Below, one piece after another: positions 26,065 to 34,958 of a DNA stretch of 64,000 nt. Within the stretch, counting starts at the first letter, position 1; every line of letters starts with the position of its first letter. Position numbers and translations under genes: made by a program. The stretch is from an uncultured Rikenellaceae bacterium (GTDB lineage: Bacteria; Bacteroidota; Bacteroidia; Bacteroidales; Rikenellaceae), in NCBI GenBank assembly GCA_944321925.1, contig CALUND010000002.1:186001-250000 (forward strand). Reading direction: 5' to 3'. The notes under the pieces are model-generated. The model was not told the origin of the DNA, did not search any database, and worked only from the letters and a program-made list of their open reading frames with translations.

Positions 26065-27084
26065 TTAGTCGTTTTTAATCTGCACGAGTGTTCCGTCATC
26101 GAGTTTCGTGAAGGAGGTAAGGGCAACCTCCTCGCCCTCGGAGACTCCGGAGAGGAGATCGATCTCGCTTGCCACCTGTCGGCCTGTCTTCACCCGACGA
26201 TATTCGGCTACGCTGTCTTTGATCACATAGACGAACCGGTCGTTGGTCCCAGCCTGACGTTGAACCGCCACATCGGGAACCATCAGGCCCTCTTTCTCAC
26301 CCATATTGAAGATCGAACGGGAAAACATGCCGGGACGCAAACGTCCGTTGCCGTTCGGAATCGTAACCTCCACTTGGAAGGTCCGTGTCTGCGGATCGAG
26401 AGCCGGATAGATAAGCGAAACGCGTCCTTCGAACGTCTCGCCCGGATAGATGTCGACCGTAACGGCCACCGGCATGCCGACCTTCACCTTGGAGAAATAC
26501 TGCTCGGAAAGCGCAGCCATCACCTTCAGCCGATCGATCTGCATCAGCTCCAGAACCGGCTGGTTGTCGAACAGATTGCCCTCTTCCGAATTGCGGGCTG
26601 TCACCACACCATCGATCGGAGAGACGAGCCGGATGTTTTTCTTCAGGTTGTCGACGTTTTTCTGTTGGATCTCCAGTTGGGTCTCGGCCTGATCGAGCTC
26701 CTGTTTCGAGACGCCACCCGCCTCATACACCGCCTTGATCCGATTGTAATCGGCCTGCTGATTCATCAGCTGAACCATCTGCTGGTCGTACTGCACGGGA
26801 TCCATCTCCACGAGCAGTTGTCCTTTACGCACCCGATCTCCCACGTCGACCAGGATCCGATCGATACGCACACCCGAGACCGCCGGTGTGACATAGTTTT
26901 TCTTATAAGGCTCTATGTTGGCCGTAAATTCCACCTCTTCGTTGATCATCCGTTTCTCCACAGGAGCCGTTTTGACCAACACTTTCGCCTGTTGCACCGT
27001 CGTTGCACCTTTGTCGCCGCCTCCGCAACCGGGAAGCGACAAAACCAGTGCACCCATCACAATCCATGAAATTTTTCGATTCAT
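26065..27084 (-). CDS. RND efflux periplasmic adaptor (membrane fusion protein)
   Basis: The 339-residue adaptor links the RND pump to the TolC-like channel. It has a lipoprotein signal with lipobox LPGC (Cys at residue 20), a lipoyl half-motif VGDRVRKGQLLVEMD, an alpha-hairpin (about 100-145), the second lipoyl half SPIDGVVTARNSEEGN, and a C-terminal beta-barrel/membrane-proximal region. It lies between tolC and rnd genes with gaps of 16 and 14 bases. Confidence 0.94.
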   Translation of the reverse strand: MNRKISWIVMGALVLSLPGCGGGDKGATTVQQAKVLVKTAPVEKRMINEEVEFTANIEPYKKNYVTPAVSGVRIDRILVDVGDRVRKGQLLVEMDPVQYDQQMVQLMNQQADYNRIKAVYEAGGVSKQELDQAETQLEIQQKNVDNLKKNIRLVSPIDGVVTARNSEEGNLFDNQPVLELMQIDRLKVMAALSEQYFSKVKVGMPVAVTVDIYPGETFEGRVSLIYPALDPQTRTFQVEVTIPNGNGRLRPGMFSRSIFNMGEKEGLMVPDVAVQRQAGTNDRFVYVIKDSVAEYRRVKTGRQVASEIDLLSGVSEGEEVALTSFTKLDDGTLVQIKND

Positions 27085-27100
27085 CGCTCTATCTGTTTTT

Positions 27101-28447
27101 TTAATCTATTTTCTCGACACCGATCACTTTATCATACTCCACGCGCGCCGCAAGGTAGTCGAAAATCGACTGCGAATAGCTCAGACGCGCCTCTGTCAAT
27201 TTCGTTTCAGCCAGGTTCAATTCGACGATCGTGCCCGTACCGGTCCGGAAACGGGTTCGCGAAATATCGTAGGCCTTTTGCGCCAGGAGCACGGTCTGTT
27301 CATTGGCCGTCATCTTTTCGCGAGCCGTAAACAGGTTGTTCCGTGCCGTGATAAGCTGCACACGGAGGCTCTGTGCCAAATACTCCTTTTGCAGATCGAG
27401 TTGCGAAAGGCTGTTGCGCAACTGCTTCACCCGCTGTGTGTTTTTCAATCCGGAAAAGATCGGAATGGAGAGCTGAACCCCGACCGAAACAGGATGCTGC
27501 CACCAGAATCCGTTCTCCGACGAACCGTCATCGCTTCCGCCGGTAAACGATCCGAAATTGATCCTCTCCATGTCGTTTCCTGTATAGATGGCCGATCCGA
27601 AGGCAGAAATGACCGGCATCCGGGCCGTCTGCGCCAATTTGATCTGCGACCCCATCAACTGTTGCTGAAGCTCCAGCGAACGGAGATCGGTATTCTCCGA
27701 AAGGTCCATCCCCACGGGATCGAAATCGGCCAGCACCTGCTCCCGATAGTCGTCGAGCGAACCGGAAACCTCGATCGGAATCTCTTCCGGAATGCTCAAA
27801 TACATCTTGAGCAACAGCTTGGAAGATTCGATGGCATTCCGCATCTCGATGATGCTGGGTTCCAGATTCCGCAACTGCACCTCGGCCGTAAGCAAATCGT
27901 ACTCCGACACAAGCCCCTGCTCGAAGCTCGCCCGTGTACTCTCCACCGTGGAGGCCGTACTCCGGCGACTGCTCTCCAATACGGCGAGCGACTGTTCGGC
28001 CAGCAAAATATTGTAATAGGCGTTCTTCACATCGCCGATCAACACGATCCGATTCCCGCGGGCGCTCTCGACGGCTGCCGCCAGTTGATCCCGATTCATT
28101 CTGAGGGTGGCATAAACCGACGGGACGAAAAGCGGCACGCTAAGGCTGGCGGTCGCCGTGAGGGTATTGTCGGCTCCGAACGAGAGTCCTTTGGCCATCT
28201 CCTGCTTCACCACGCTATAAGTATACTGTCCGGAAGCGGAGAGACTCGGAAGCAGATCACCCCGCGACTCCTTCCGCACATAATCCTGTCTCTCGATCTC
28301 CAGATTGGCTATCCGCACCGTAGGGTTATCGCTCAAGGCGAGTTCGATGGCCTTCTTCAGGTCGAGTACCAACGTGTCCTGCTGCGCCCAAACTCCCGAC
28401 GCGGCCAGCATCATCACACACAACAACGCAATTTTTCTTTTCATCAC
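27101..28447 (-). CDS. TolC family outer-membrane efflux protein
   Basis: The outer-membrane channel component, 448 residues, with a signal peptide ending VWAQQ and two OEP repeats rich in coiled-coil helices (for example LDLKKAIELALSDNPTVRIANLE at the start of repeat 1). Unlike many gut Bacteroidota TolC proteins it shows no lipobox. It is the second gene of the operon, 20 bases after the tetR stop. Confidence 0.93.
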   Translation of the reverse strand: MMKRKIALLCVMMLAASGVWAQQDTLVLDLKKAIELALSDNPTVRIANLEIERQDYVRKESRGDLLPSLSASGQYTYSVVKQEMAKGLSFGADNTLTATASLSVPLFVPSVYATLRMNRDQLAAAVESARGNRIVLIGDVKNAYYNILLAEQSLAVLESSRRSTASTVESTRASFEQGLVSEYDLLTAEVQLRNLEPSIIEMRNAIESSKLLLKMYLSIPEEIPIEVSGSLDDYREQVLADFDPVGMDLSENTDLRSLELQQQLMGSQIKLAQTARMPVISAFGSAIYTGNDMERINFGSFTGGSDDGSSENGFWWQHPVSVGVQLSIPIFSGLKNTQRVKQLRNSLSQLDLQKEYLAQSLRVQLITARNNLFTAREKMTANEQTVLLAQKAYDISRTRFRTGTGTIVELNLAETKLTEARLSYSQSIFDYLAARVEYDKVIGVEKID

Positions 28448-28467
28448 ACCTCTTGAACTAATGATTC

Positions 28468-29124
28468 CTATTCTTCGTCCCGGATCTTCTGCCGAAGCAT
28501 ATTGATTTTCCGATCGTTGTACATTCGAATATACTCATCTATCACCTCTCGACCCTTCTCCGTCGCATTGCCCCGAAAAAAATTGACCGCCACATAACCG
28601 AACGCCACAGGAAGCGATATCTTGCTGTCAGACAAATGCTTTCTCCCGTCTCTCATCAACCCGGTGATCGAATAGATGAATGTAATCACTGTCAGTTCCA
28701 CATTCAGATCGGGCAACAACAACTCCTCCTGAACGCCTCGTTCTATGAGTTGACGAAGCGCATCGCACCCCGAATGGAACAATTTTTCGCCCACTCTGGT
28801 ATAGATTCTCGGGTAGAATCTGCGCAAACTGACCATTAAACTCAAAGTCGTATCGCGTTGCTCGAGCATGTCCGCCATCGACTGGAAAACCGCCTCCATC
28901 ACATTGCGTGCCCGGGCATTCCGCTCGTTTCGTTTCCGGATCATCATTTCCCAATAATGGTCCATGCAAAGCGACAACAACTCCTCCTTACCGCCAAACA
29001 TCTCGTACAGCGTCCTTTTGGACATACCCAGTTGGGCGGCAATATCATCCATACGCACAGACTTAATCCCCTGCGTAATAAACATCTCCGATGCCTCTTG
29101 AATAATCTGTTTTCTGTCCGGCAT
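28468..29124 (-). CDS. TetR/AcrR family transcriptional regulator
   Basis: The 218-residue protein has an N-terminal TetR helix-turn-helix (RMDDIAAQLGMSKRTLYEMF, with GGKEELL following) and a divergent C-terminal ligand-binding domain. Being the first gene of the tetR-tolC-mfp-rnd-PII operon, it probably represses its own promoter, where an 8-12-8 inverted repeat overlaps the RNA polymerase site (29163-29190). The inducer is unknown. Confidence 0.93.
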   Translation of the reverse strand: MPDRKQIIQEASEMFITQGIKSVRMDDIAAQLGMSKRTLYEMFGGKEELLSLCMDHYWEMMIRKRNERNARARNVMEAVFQSMADMLEQRDTTLSLMVSLRRFYPRIYTRVGEKLFHSGCDALRQLIERGVQEELLLPDLNVELTVITFIYSITGLMRDGRKHLSDSKISLPVAFGYVAVNFFRGNATEKGREVIDEYIRMYNDRKINMLRQKIRDEE

Positions 29125-29150
29125 ATACGCTACATCTTTTTTGGACGGGA

Positions 29151-29190
29151 CAAAGATAGCAAGAAAACTTTATGCAACAAAAAAGTTTTC
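29151..29190 (-). promoter_or_regulatory. RND operon promoter with candidate TetR operator
   Basis: On the minus strand TTTG (29178-29181), a 19-base spacer, then TATCTTTG (29151-29158). An inverted repeat GAAAACTT / AAGTTTTC occupies 29163-29170 and 29183-29190 with 12 bases between, straddling the -33 box. A third AGTTTTC copy follows at about 29200. This is a natural operator for the TetR protein encoded 26 bases away. Confidence 0.65.
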
Positions 29191-29264
29191 AAGTTTTTTA
29201 GTTTTCTGTTAAAAGCGGATCGGGAACAGGACCTGACAGAGCGACAGACCGCTGATCTTGCAGG

Positions 29265-30131
29265 TCAGACGAGCACAATGACGGCCGCCCCTATTGCCAT
29301 GAGCAGCGAACCGAAAAGTTTGCGAGGAATCTCCTGCTCTCGGAAAAAACGATAGCCGAAAACAACGCTCACCACAGCCGACAGCTGGAAAAGAGCCAAG
29401 GCATATCCCACCTCCATGTGGGCAAAGACATAGTTGGTCGACACCTGCATCAGCCCCACGCAACCCGCCAAAGCGACGAGACCCCAAAAGATGTGCCGAT
29501 CCCGAGGGCAGGCTCCAAACCACGTATGCCCCGAAAGACGCATCAGGATCCAGGAGAAAAAAGCACCCGACAAAACCCACACCACGAAAGCGACGGAGAC
29601 CGACGAAAGCAGAATAAGCTGTTTGATGAAGACAGCCTCGACAGCCGTAAAAAGGAGCGCGATGAATCGGTAACGAATTGCCCGACTGCGCAAAAAAGAG
29701 CCGCGTAACGTAGCGTTCCCGTTACCGAGCACGAAATAGCTTCCGCCCACGATCAGGGCTACACCCAGAAGCCCCCACGGATTCGGCAACTCCCGCAACA
29801 TCACTGCGCCCGCCACCAATCCGATCACCGATTTGTAGGCGTTAATCGGCCCGAGCACCGACAGATCGCCTGTTTCTAGTGCCCAGACGAGGAATCCGTT
29901 ACCGGCGGCACAGAATATTCCGGTCAACAGGGTGTAAAGCCAAAACCGAAGAGGCAGGTCGCCCCAGGAGATAAAAAAGAGAGCTGGGAGACAACAGAGC
30001 GCCAGCAACAGAAATGTGGCGCTATTGACCGCCAACGGATGAATCCGTTGTGTCATCCGCTTCTGAAAAACGTTGGACAACGGGTTGATCAGAATGCGAA
30101 GCGACAAAGCGATGATCGTGGCGATTGTCAT
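29265..30131 (-). CDS. EamA/DMT family transporter
   Basis: The 288-residue integral membrane protein has about ten helices arranged as two EamA repeats (second beginning near RFIALLFTAVEAVF). Family motifs such as GPINAYKSVIGLVAGAVMLRELP in repeat 1 and LALFQLSAVVSVVFGYRFF with FREQE in repeat 2 are kept. Members export metabolites or amino acids; the substrate is unknown. It follows recN after 50 bases and may be read through from that operon. Confidence 0.88.
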   Translation of the reverse strand: MTIATIIALSLRILINPLSNVFQKRMTQRIHPLAVNSATFLLLALCCLPALFFISWGDLPLRFWLYTLLTGIFCAAGNGFLVWALETGDLSVLGPINAYKSVIGLVAGAVMLRELPNPWGLLGVALIVGGSYFVLGNGNATLRGSFLRSRAIRYRFIALLFTAVEAVFIKQLILLSSVSVAFVVWVLSGAFFSWILMRLSGHTWFGACPRDRHIFWGLVALAGCVGLMQVSTNYVFAHMEVGYALALFQLSAVVSVVFGYRFFREQEIPRKLFGSLLMAIGAAVIVLV

Positions 30132-30181
30132 TTACAAAAGAAACTCCGAAAGAAGGCGATCGGCGGCCATCCCCAACATAT

Positions 30182-31837
30182 TTACGATTTACCGCCCTCT
30201 CCGATCAGCAAAGCCGCCTGTCGGAGCGCCGCATCGGTAACGGCCGTACCACTCAACATTTTGGCGATCTCCTCCACCCTGCGTTCGGGCGTAAGCCGGT
30301 CGATGCGGGAGGCGCCGTCCTCTTTATAGACAAAGAAATGGGTGCTTCCCTTGGCGGCAATCTGCGGAAGATGCGTGATATTGATCACCTGCATCCCCGA
30401 AGCGAGCGAAAGGATGATCTCGCCCATCGCGTCGGCCACTCGGCCCGAAACCCCCGTATCGATCTCATCGAAAACAATCGTAGGCTGTCCCGCATGCCGA
30501 ACGGCCAACGACTTGAGGGCCAACATCACGCGGGATATCTCTCCTCCGGAGGCAATCTTCTCCACCGGCCGGAGCGGCATACCGGCATTGGCCGTAAAAA
30601 GAAATTCCACCTCGTCACAACCCGTCGGCGCCAGTTCGGGAGTCTCGACGACATTTGCTTCGAAACGTGCCCCCGGCATACCGAGGCGCGCGAGCAGCTC
30701 CTCCACCTCTCGCTGCAACCGGACGGCCACCCTCTTCCGATCGAGGCTCAGTTGTCCGGCCAACGACCGAGCTTCCGCCTCCAACTTCTCTGCCCGAATC
30801 CGAAGAGCCTCCAAACGCTCTTCGCCATGTTCGATCAGTTCCAGACGCGCCGTATAGTCCCGCTGCAGGGCGAGCAACTCCTCTTCGGAAGCGACATGGT
30901 GCTTTTGCTGCAGGGTCCAAAGCGTATTCAGACGATCCGATACGAATTCCAGCCGGGCCGGATCGGATTCGATTCGATCAACCTCCCGGGAGAATTCGCT
31001 CTCCAGATCCTTCAATTCAAGATAGGCCGACTCGATCCTCGCCGCATAAGATCCGGCTACCGGATAGAGCGACTCGACCCGACGGAGCGCCGTCACATCA
31101 CTTTTCAAACGGACCAGAATACCCGATTCCTCCTCGGCCAGCCCCGTTCCGACAGTCGCAAGCGTCTCACGAATATCGTCGGCATGGGTCAGCTCCGTCT
31201 GTTCCGCCTCCAGTTCAGCCTGCTCGCCGACCCGCAAAGCCGCAGCCTCGAACTCTTCCACCTGAAACCGCAACCACGCCTCGTCGCGACGGCTCCGTTC
31301 ACAGGCCTCCATCGCCTCGTCCCATTCGCGGCGTGTCTGCCGAAGCTCGCGGTAAAGAGTCTTATAGCGCGCCAACAGATCGGCATGATCGGCCATGCCA
31401 TCGACGACGCGTAACCGGAACGCATCGTCACGCAACAACAAATTCTGATGCTGGGAATGAATATCGAACAAACGTTCACCCAAATCGCGCAGCGTAGCCA
31501 GCTGCACCGGCAGGTCATTCACATAGGCCCGGCTCTTGCCCGACGGAGAGACTACGCGACGTAAAATCGTCGTCGCGCTCCACTCCAGATCGTTCTCCTC
31601 GAAAAAAGGCTCCAATCCGGCATCCGTCACGTCGAAAACACCTTCGACGACACAATTGGACGCCGGGTTTTTCCATACGCCCGCATCGGCCTTGGCTCCG
31701 GCCAAAAGCCCGAGAGCCCCCAGCAAAATCGATTTACCCGCACCGGTCTCGCCCGTGATGATATTCAATCCGGGAGCGAGCTCCATATCGAACTTATCGA
31801 TAAGCGCATAATTTTCGACGGAAAGATGACGAAGCAT
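30182..31837 (-). CDS. recN: DNA repair protein RecN
   Basis: RecN is an SMC-like ATPase that acts at double-strand breaks. The head is split: Walker A GETGAGKS at residues about 30-37 and the C-terminal signature GGEISRVMLALK with Walker B TIVFDEIDTGVSG, joined by long coiled coils. The 551-residue length is typical. It starts 40 bases after coaBC in the bamD-rpoZ-coaBC-recN array. Confidence 0.96.
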   Translation of the reverse strand: MLRHLSVENYALIDKFDMELAPGLNIITGETGAGKSILLGALGLLAGAKADAGVWKNPASNCVVEGVFDVTDAGLEPFFEENDLEWSATTILRRVVSPSGKSRAYVNDLPVQLATLRDLGERLFDIHSQHQNLLLRDDAFRLRVVDGMADHADLLARYKTLYRELRQTRREWDEAMEACERSRRDEAWLRFQVEEFEAAALRVGEQAELEAEQTELTHADDIRETLATVGTGLAEEESGILVRLKSDVTALRRVESLYPVAGSYAARIESAYLELKDLESEFSREVDRIESDPARLEFVSDRLNTLWTLQQKHHVASEEELLALQRDYTARLELIEHGEERLEALRIRAEKLEAEARSLAGQLSLDRKRVAVRLQREVEELLARLGMPGARFEANVVETPELAPTGCDEVEFLFTANAGMPLRPVEKIASGGEISRVMLALKSLAVRHAGQPTIVFDEIDTGVSGRVADAMGEIILSLASGMQVINITHLPQIAAKGSTHFFVYKEDGASRIDRLTPERRVEEIAKMLSGTAVTDAALRQAALLIGEGGKS

Positions 31838-31877
31838 AGACCTACCTTAAAAAAATGAAACAACCGGAGACCGCGCC

Positions 31878-33068
31878 TCACTGCAACAGCTCAACGATCC
31901 GATCCACGATCCGTTCGGCTACGCGCTGTTTGCTTTCGAGCGGGAACTCGGTCTGCCCCTTGCGATCGATCAATGTGATTTTATTGGTATCGCCTCCGAA
32001 ACAGGCCCCCGCATCGCGCAACGAATTGAGCACAATGAAGTCGAGATTCTTACGAAGCAGTTTCTGTTCGGCATGTTCCTGTTCGTGATCGGTCTCCAAT
32101 GCAAAACCAACCAGAATACGTCCCTCTTTCGACCGGCCCAACTCGGCAGCGATATCGACCGTACGCTTCAAAGGAATACAAAGCTCCCCCTCGTCCTTTT
32201 TCAACTTGATCGGACTGCACTCCACCGGGGTATAGTCGGCTACAGCAGCACACATCACCGCTCCGTCGACAGCCGGCCACTCCGCCAGTGCCGCCCGACA
32301 CATCGCATCGGCAGAGAGTGTCTCTACAAGACGGACGCCTCCAGGTACAGGCAACGAGGTCCGGCCACTCAGAAGCACCACCTCGGCACCCCGTGCCACC
32401 AGTTCCGCAGCTACGGCATAACCCATCTTGCCCGACGAATGGTTGGAGATGAAACGAACCGGGTCGATCGCCTCGATCGTCGCACCGGCCGTCACTAAAA
32501 ATTTACGCCCCGAAAGGCTCTTTTTTTTTGCAAAAAACACCCGGAGATATTCCACAATGGTCTCCGGCTCAGCCATCCGGCCTTTGCCGCTGAGTCCGCT
32601 CGCCAACTCTCCCTCCTCCGGCTCGATGATCCGCACGCCATTCGTCCGAAGGCGAGCCAGATTTTGTTGCGTGGTCACATGAGCGAACATGTCGAGATCC
32701 ATGGCCGGAGCGACAAAAACCGGACAACGAGCCGACAGATAGGTGGTAAGCAGCAGATTATCGGCTACGCCCGTCGCCATCTTAGCCAGGGTATTGGCCG
32801 TAGCGGGCGCAATCAGAAAGGCATCGGCCCACTCGCCGAGTGCCACATGGCTGTTCCACTCTCCGTTCTCGGGATTGAAAAAATCGACAAGAATCGGATG
32901 TTTCGAGAGTGTGGCCATCGTGAGCGGCGTAATGAACTGCCGGCCCAGCGGAGTCATTACGACCCGTACCTCGGCTCCCTCCTTCACAAGCGACCGCACG
33001 AGCACAGCGGCTTTATAGGCAGCGATGCTGCCCGTTACACCCACGATGATCTTCTTGCCGCGAAGCAT
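31878..33068 (-). CDS. coaBC: Bifunctional phosphopantothenoylcysteine decarboxylase / phosphopantothenate-cysteine ligase
   Basis: CoaBC makes 4'-phosphopantetheine for coenzyme A. The N-terminal flavoprotein (CoaC) half has GVTGSIAAYKA, the active-site His in NSHVALGEWADA and the PAMDLDMF motif. The C-terminal CoaB half starts about residue 190 with FLVTAGATIEAIDPVRFISN. In the substrate-lid motif the position that is Cys in E. coli (ACG...GRM) is Ser here (ASGLSGKGRM), a variation that I believe also occurs elsewhere. The 396-residue length is normal. It follows rpoZ by 39 bases. Confidence 0.95.
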   Translation of the reverse strand: MLRGKKIIVGVTGSIAAYKAAVLVRSLVKEGAEVRVVMTPLGRQFITPLTMATLSKHPILVDFFNPENGEWNSHVALGEWADAFLIAPATANTLAKMATGVADNLLLTTYLSARCPVFVAPAMDLDMFAHVTTQQNLARLRTNGVRIIEPEEGELASGLSGKGRMAEPETIVEYLRVFFAKKKSLSGRKFLVTAGATIEAIDPVRFISNHSSGKMGYAVAAELVARGAEVVLLSGRTSLPVPGGVRLVETLSADAMCRAALAEWPAVDGAVMCAAVADYTPVECSPIKLKKDEGELCIPLKRTVDIAAELGRSKEGRILVGFALETDHEQEHAEQKLLRKNLDFIVLNSLRDAGACFGGDTNKITLIDRKGQTEFPLESKQRVAERIVDRIVELLQ

Positions 33069-33107
33069 GACTGGGATCGAGATTCGGTACGTGAACGGAA
33101 TCGGAGA

Positions 33108-33437
33108 CTATTCTTTCTCCTCTTGGTTTCCTTCGCGGAAATAGATTTTACCTTCCAGGAACTCTTCGGTAGCAATGATCGTCGGCTTGGGCATCCGTTC
33201 GTAATAACGCGATATTTCGATCTGTTCCCGATTCTCGAAGGTCTCCTCCAGCGAGTCGGTCGTGCTCGAGAAATCGTCGAGTTTACGCATCAGCTCCTGT
33301 TTGATCTCCGTAGATATCTGATTGGCACGCTGGGCGATGATGCACACCGTCTCGTAAATATTGCCGGTCGGGGCGTCGAGGTCGACCAGCTTGCGAGTCA
33401 CCGTATTGTTCGGGACATTACTTTTCTTCAATTCCAT
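33108..33437 (-). CDS. rpoZ: RNA polymerase omega subunit-like protein
   Basis: The protein of about 109 residues is of the Bacteroidota RpoZ/omega type, with the conserved NIYETVCIIAQRANQIS helix. It supports assembly of RNA polymerase. The start is placed at MELKKSNVPN (33437), which overlaps the end of bamD by 20 bases; an upstream ATG at 33464 would add a low-complexity KQKQNRN tail. Location between bamD and coaBC is the usual one in this phylum. Confidence 0.85.
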   Translation of the reverse strand: MELKKSNVPNNTVTRKLVDLDAPTGNIYETVCIIAQRANQISTEIKQELMRKLDDFSSTTDSLEETFENREQIEISRYYERMPKPTIIATEEFLEGKIYFREGNQEEKE

Positions 33438-34362
33438 ATTCCGATTCTGTTTCTGTTTTTCCATCTCTGTGCGCGGCGATAAACTCTTTCGCCTCCTCCT
33501 GCATCTTGTCGAGCTCTTTCAGATACTTGCTGTCCGGATACTCGGAGACGAAATTGTAATAATCGTCGAGCATGCTCAAATAGCGGTCAAGCTGCAAATG
33601 CGCTACCGAATTTTTCGAAAGCAGGTATTGCGATTTGGCCACCAGGTACATCAACTCCTCCCGGTGATTCGACTCCGGATACTTGTCGATAGCATTGTTG
33701 AGCGCCGCTACGGCCGATTTGTATTTGCCGATTGTGTAATAGACCTTGGCATTCATGTAGCTCTTGTCGTGGAGTTTCTGCACCAGCTCCTGTTTCTTCT
33801 CCTCCAGGCTCTCCTTTTTGCGCGACGCGGGATAGCGCTCCAAATACTCGTTGATGGAGATGATCGCCTGCATCGTAGTCGACTGATCGAACTCCGGATC
33901 GGGCGACGAATAGTAAAAGCCCAAAGCATACATATACTCCACGTCCTCGATGAAAACGCTGGAGGGGAAACGACGCCGGAACTGATCGAAATAGGCACTG
34001 CTCAGGTCGAAACTACCCGACTTGTAAAGCGACGTAGCGATGTAGTAAGCGACTGAATCGTCCCGTGCGGTACCCACGAAATAGGGTTGGACCTGTTCGA
34101 GCAGCGTGCCGCACCGTTCGTAATTGGCCATCGGATTGCGTTCTTTACCGTTGCGGCCCACCTTACGCATATTGAAATACTCCAACGCACGACGGTACTT
34201 CAACTCCACGTCGTTGCTCTTAAGCAAACGGTTGTAGCCCAGTTCTTTTTTTTGTTTCGGTTCTTTGGGGGTCTTCTCCCGTGCAGCAGCATAGCCCATG
34301 CTTCCCGTCGCGAAGAACACGACAAGCAATAAAATCAACAATTTCCCGTATCGCTCTCTCAT
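33418..34362 (-). CDS. bamD: Outer-membrane protein assembly factor BamD
   Basis: BamD is the TPR subunit of the BAM complex that inserts outer-membrane barrels. The 314-residue protein carries about five TPR-like repeats (YRRALEYF, YYIATSLYKSGSFDLSSAYF, QFRRRFPSS, AVAALNNAIDKYPESNHREE). Most BamD proteins are lipoproteins; here the signal-like N-terminus (KLLILLLVVFFATGSMGYAAA) has no lipobox and no Cys before about residue 80, so it would be either cleaved by ordinary signal peptidase or held by its hydrophobic helix. A promoter lies at 34406-34435. Confidence 0.9.
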   Translation of the reverse strand: MRERYGKLLILLLVVFFATGSMGYAAAREKTPKEPKQKKELGYNRLLKSNDVELKYRRALEYFNMRKVGRNGKERNPMANYERCGTLLEQVQPYFVGTARDDSVAYYIATSLYKSGSFDLSSAYFDQFRRRFPSSVFIEDVEYMYALGFYYSSPDPEFDQSTTMQAIISINEYLERYPASRKKESLEEKKQELVQKLHDKSYMNAKVYYTIGKYKSAVAALNNAIDKYPESNHREELMYLVAKSQYLLSKNSVAHLQLDRYLSMLDDYYNFVSEYPDSKYLKELDKMQEEAKEFIAAHRDGKTETESEYGIEEK

Positions 34363-34958
34363 TCCTGAAAATAGAATCGTTATGCGCCGGGCATAAAACC
34401 CGACGCAAAGTTATCACATTTTTAACGAGTACAAAAAAATATTATTGCTTTTTTAAACGGGGTATAATACGATCGGGGCCTCTCTCTATTGGGATTGGGG
34501 AAAAGTGCACAAAAAAAACACGCAAGACAAAAATGCGATTGCGGGGAGTGTCGGGGAAAGCCCCATTTCAAACATCAATCGTACCGACGGTTCGGAAGGC
34601 CCCGAATCCGGGACCCACATACTCGGATCCCGGATCACAAAGGGCTTCAACCATTTAAAAATTCCCATCCGGAAATTTTGTGTAAATTTATAACTTGTTT
34701 TATAAAATTCCAACGATTTACAAAAAACAATTCTCTCCCTCGTCGGATCTCTCCGGATCGATTTCTCTCCTGCAAATTACGCTCCTAACCCGGGCAAACA
34801 AAAGCCCGGCACGCCACGACCCGATGAAATTCCCTTAAAAAAACAGAAAAAAACCGAGAAGAAAGGGCCTTTTCCCAATAATTATACCTAAATTTGTCGC
34901 GTTTACGGCTTTTCCGCAAAACTCGAAGTTTATTCAATACAACATCGCATAACGAATT
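34363..34958. other. 596-base intergenic region between bamD and the oxoamine synthase gene
   Basis: The region separates divergent genes. It contains the bamD promoter at one end and, at the other, a -7 box TAAATTTG (34889-34896) 62 bases before the plus-strand gene. In between are an 8-base palindrome ATCCGGGA / TCCCGGAT with a 14-base loop (about 34607-34636), a CCGGGC / GCCCGG hairpin (about 34787-34808) and AT-rich tracts. Short open frames here have no protein-like composition. An unrecognised small RNA or long leader is possible. Confidence 0.5.
34406..34435 (-). promoter_or_regulatory. bamD operon promoter
   Basis: On the minus strand TTTG (34432-34435), an 18-base spacer, then TAACTTTG (34406-34413), 43 bases upstream of the bamD ATG. 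Confidence 0.6.

Noticed and set aside
26915..28456. A 513-codon plus-strand frame opposite the TolC gene
   Set aside because: Antisense shadow of the TolC-family gene; no signal or domain.
34489..34788. A 99-codon frame in the gap before the oxoamine synthase gene
   Set aside because: Cys/His/Arg-rich random-looking translation; no zinc-finger spacing and no promoter in frame.
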